64,000 nucleotides of DNA, taken from Pyxidicoccus sp. MSG2 (GTDB lineage: Bacteria > Myxococcota > Myxococcia > Myxococcales > Myxococcaceae). A model generated the notes under the pieces. It was not told the DNA's origin, ran no database searches, and saw only the letters and a program-made list of their open reading frames with translations. Shown here in pieces: positions 62,479-64,000 of this stretch (positions are counted from its first letter, which is position 1; the number at the start of each line of letters is the position of its first letter). Made by a program: the position numbers and the translations under genes. The DNA lies in contig NZ_JAPNKC010000001.1 in assembly GCF_026626705.1 (NCBI RefSeq), positions 7,520,001 through 7,584,000 on the forward strand, written 5' to 3'.

Positions 62479-63504
62479 TCAGCCGCGGCGTTCCCGCTCT
62501 TCGTGGCGCGACGGCGGGCGCGTGGCGTCCGCGCGCGGCACCGGTGCACGGGGCGCCATCACCTTCCGGAACCAGGCGAAGGTCTCCACCAGTCCCTCTT
62601 CCAGCGACACCCGCGGCTCCCAGCCCAGCAGCGTCCGCGCGCGGCTGATGTCGGGCTTGCGCTGCCGGGGGTCGTCCCGGGGCAGGGGCTTGAATGCGAT
62701 GCGCCCGTCGCCGCCATGCACGTTCCTCACGGCCTCGGCGACCCGCAGGATGGACAGCTCGCGCGGGTTGCCCAGGTTCACCGGCTCGGTGACGTCCGAG
62801 AGTGCCAGGCGCACCAGTCCGTCGATGAGGTCCTTCACGTAGCAGAACGAGCGCGTCTGCGTGCCGTCACCGAAGACGGTGAAGTCCTCGCCGCGCAGCG
62901 CCTGGGCCACGAAGGCGGGCACCAGGCGGCCGTCCTCCAGCCGCATCTTCGGGCCGTACGTGTTGAAGATGCGTGCGATGCGCGTCCGCAGGCCGTGCAT
63001 GCGCGCATACGCCGTGACGAGCGCCTCGCCGTAGCGCTTGGCCTCGTCGTACGCGGAGCGCGGGCCCACGGGATTCACGTTGCCCCAGTAGTCCTCCCGC
63101 TGCGGGTGGACGAGCGGGTCGCCGTAGATTTCGGAGGTGGAGGCCTGGAGGAACACGGCTCCCTTCTCGCGGGCCAGCCGCAGGCCGTTCTCCGTGCCGA
63201 CGGAGCCCACCCGCAGCGTTTCAATGGGGAGCTGCGCGAAGTCGCTGGGCGAGGCGGGCGACGCGAGGTTGAAGACGCAGTCCACCGGGCCGTCCAGGTG
63301 CAGGGGCTCGGTGACGTCGTGCACCACCACGCGCAGGTTTCCCAGTGGGGCCACGTCCACGAGGTTGCGCTCGTTGCCGGTGACGAGGTTGTCGAGGCTG
63401 ATGACCTCGCTGGCCCCGTCGCGCAGGAGCCGCTCACAGAGATGGGAGCCGAGGAACCCCGAGCCCCCGAGGACGACCGCTCGCCTGCCCTTGAAGTCAT
63501 TCAT
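62479..63504 (-). CDS. UDP-glucuronate decarboxylase (UDP-xylose synthase), extended SDR
   Basis: A 341-aa extended SDR. The NAD motif G-x-x-G-x-x-G is 'GGSGFLGSHLCERLL'. The catalytic Tyr/Lys is in 'PRSAYDEAKRYGEALVTAYA'. The family segment 'QASTSEIYGDPLVHPQREDY' followed by WGNVNPVGPRS, 'IFNTYGPKMRLEDGRLVPAF' and 'PLPRDDPRQRKPDISRARTL' fit UDP-xylose synthases. It decarboxylates UDP-glucuronate to UDP-xylose, for polysaccharide synthesis. ATG 63504 (MNDFKGRRAVVLGGS) matches the family start. The C-terminal 30 residues are basic and variable. Confidence 0.88.
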   Translation of the reverse strand: MNDFKGRRAVVLGGSGFLGSHLCERLLRDGASEVISLDNLVTGNERNLVDVAPLGNLRVVVHDVTEPLHLDGPVDCVFNLASPASPSDFAQLPIETLRVGSVGTENGLRLAREKGAVFLQASTSEIYGDPLVHPQREDYWGNVNPVGPRSAYDEAKRYGEALVTAYARMHGLRTRIARIFNTYGPKMRLEDGRLVPAFVAQALRGEDFTVFGDGTQTRSFCYVKDLIDGLVRLALSDVTEPVNLGNPRELSILRVAEAVRNVHGGDGRIAFKPLPRDDPRQRKPDISRARTLLGWEPRVSLEEGLVETFAWFRKVMAPRAPVPRADATRPPSRHEERERRG

Positions 63505-63670
63505 GCGCGCCAAGGTTCCGCGCGGGCGCGAGCGTGGGTAGTCGTTCCGCGGGGCAGGGTGGCGGGGACGGTCGCCTCCTGGACGCATGCCGCACGGCCG
63601 CATCCGTTGCCCGGCACTCTCCGCGTTCAGCACCACACGGGGGGGTGGTGGTGAACGCGCGGGAGCGCGA

Positions 63671-64000
63671 CTACCGGCCCTGAGCGCGGGCAGGCGCGCG
63701 TCGGCTGTCGAAGACCTGGGCCGGCGAGCCGTCCACCCGCGTGTCCTCGAAGGCGCCGCCGGTGTACTCGGCGATGACGCTGCGCCAGAAGGCGGTGGCG
63801 GAGCGGTTGCCGGGGAGCTGGGAGACCTCCCACACACCGCGGAAGCGGTCGAAGACGGCGCGGGCGGCGAGCCGGCCGAGTCCCCGCCGCCGCTCGCCCC
63901 GGAGGATGAAGAACTCGCTCATCCGGAAGTCGCGCCCTGGCGTCATGTACGGAAAGGGCGTCTCGCCCACGAAGGCAAAGCCCACCGTGCGCTCCTCGTG
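63671..64000 (-). CDS. GNAT acetyltransferase, C-terminal part
   Basis: The last 109 codons of a minus-strand gene whose start lies beyond position 64000. The visible protein is 'VGFAFVGETPFPYMTPGRDF' followed by RMSEFFIL, then 'RGERRRGLGRLAARAVFDRF', the acetyl-CoA-binding R-x-x-G-x-G motif of GNAT enzymes, and 'WRSVIAEYTGGAFEDTRVDG'. Substrate unknown. Confidence 0.7.
   Translation of the reverse strand, partial: HEERTVGFAFVGETPFPYMTPGRDFRMSEFFILRGERRRGLGRLAARAVFDRFRGVWEVSQLPGNRSATAFWRSVIAEYTGGAFEDTRVDGSPAQVFDSRRAPARAQGR

Overview
The window is chromosomal DNA from a myxobacterium, most likely Myxococcus or a close relative such as Corallococcus. The evidence is the very high GC with GC-rich third codon positions, dense packing on both strands, several eukaryote-type Ser/Thr kinases (one fused to a histidine kinase), many lipoproteins, and a lipoprotein toxin/immunity pair of the kind myxobacteria exchange between cells. 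I see no rRNA, tRNA, CRISPR array, insertion sequence or phage.

Layout. 1-9.6 kb: 5' end of a secreted S9-type peptidase, a MshEN (c-di-GMP-type) domain protein, a SAM methyltransferase, a 1654-aa kinase/ATPase/GAF/histidine kinase fusion, and a LysR regulator divergent from a small membrane protein that runs into a decayed gene. 9.6-12.4 kb: tyrosine/homogentisate catabolism (fumarylacetoacetate hydrolase, maleylacetoacetate isomerase, 4-hydroxyphenylpyruvate dioxygenase), without homogentisate dioxygenase. 12.5-24.5 kb: ChrA-type transporter, YgfZ, a cupin, a VKOR-DsbA fusion, a SUI1-like factor, NAD-type isocitrate dehydrogenase, a sensor kinase with a weak ATPase site, and a MocR regulator divergent from a NIPSNAP lipoprotein. 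24.6-41.5 kb: housekeeping and signalling genes (TPR protein, 2OG oxygenase, XRE-cupin regulator with SDR and a QueA-like protein, Zn alcohol dehydrogenase, Ppx/GppA, phospholipase D family synthase, Ser/Thr kinase, QueF, histidine kinase with a pseudo-receiver, ChbG and CE1-type esterase). Within this stretch, at 32.6-34.3 kb, sits a lipoprotein with RecB-like nuclease motifs whose gene overlaps a DUF3396 immunity gene; it looks like a SitA/SitI-type outer-membrane-exchange toxin pair.

41.9-54.2 kb is a secretome island. It holds two 278-aa secreted proteins that align without gaps and end in a Hedgehog/intein-like Hint domain, a third paralogue that stops where Hint should begin, M1 and M4 metallopeptidases, a Cys-rich repeat lipoprotein, an FG-GAP lipoprotein, two membrane-anchored proteins (one with HEAT-like repeats), and an unknown secreted protein.

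54.2-64 kb: a Ser/Thr kinase with TPRs, an SsnA-like amidohydrolase missing several metal ligands, a peroxiredoxin whose peroxidatic residue is an in-frame TGA followed by a SECIS-like hairpin (a probable selenoprotein), a sugar ABC importer without its ATPase, a DUF1801 protein, UDP-glucuronate decarboxylase and a GNAT acetyltransferase fragment.

The strongest leads are the selenocysteine peroxiredoxin beside an SsnA-like gene, the Hint-protein family with its neighbouring metalloproteases, and the SitA-like nuclease/immunity pair. All functions are read from motifs and recalled families; no database search was run.
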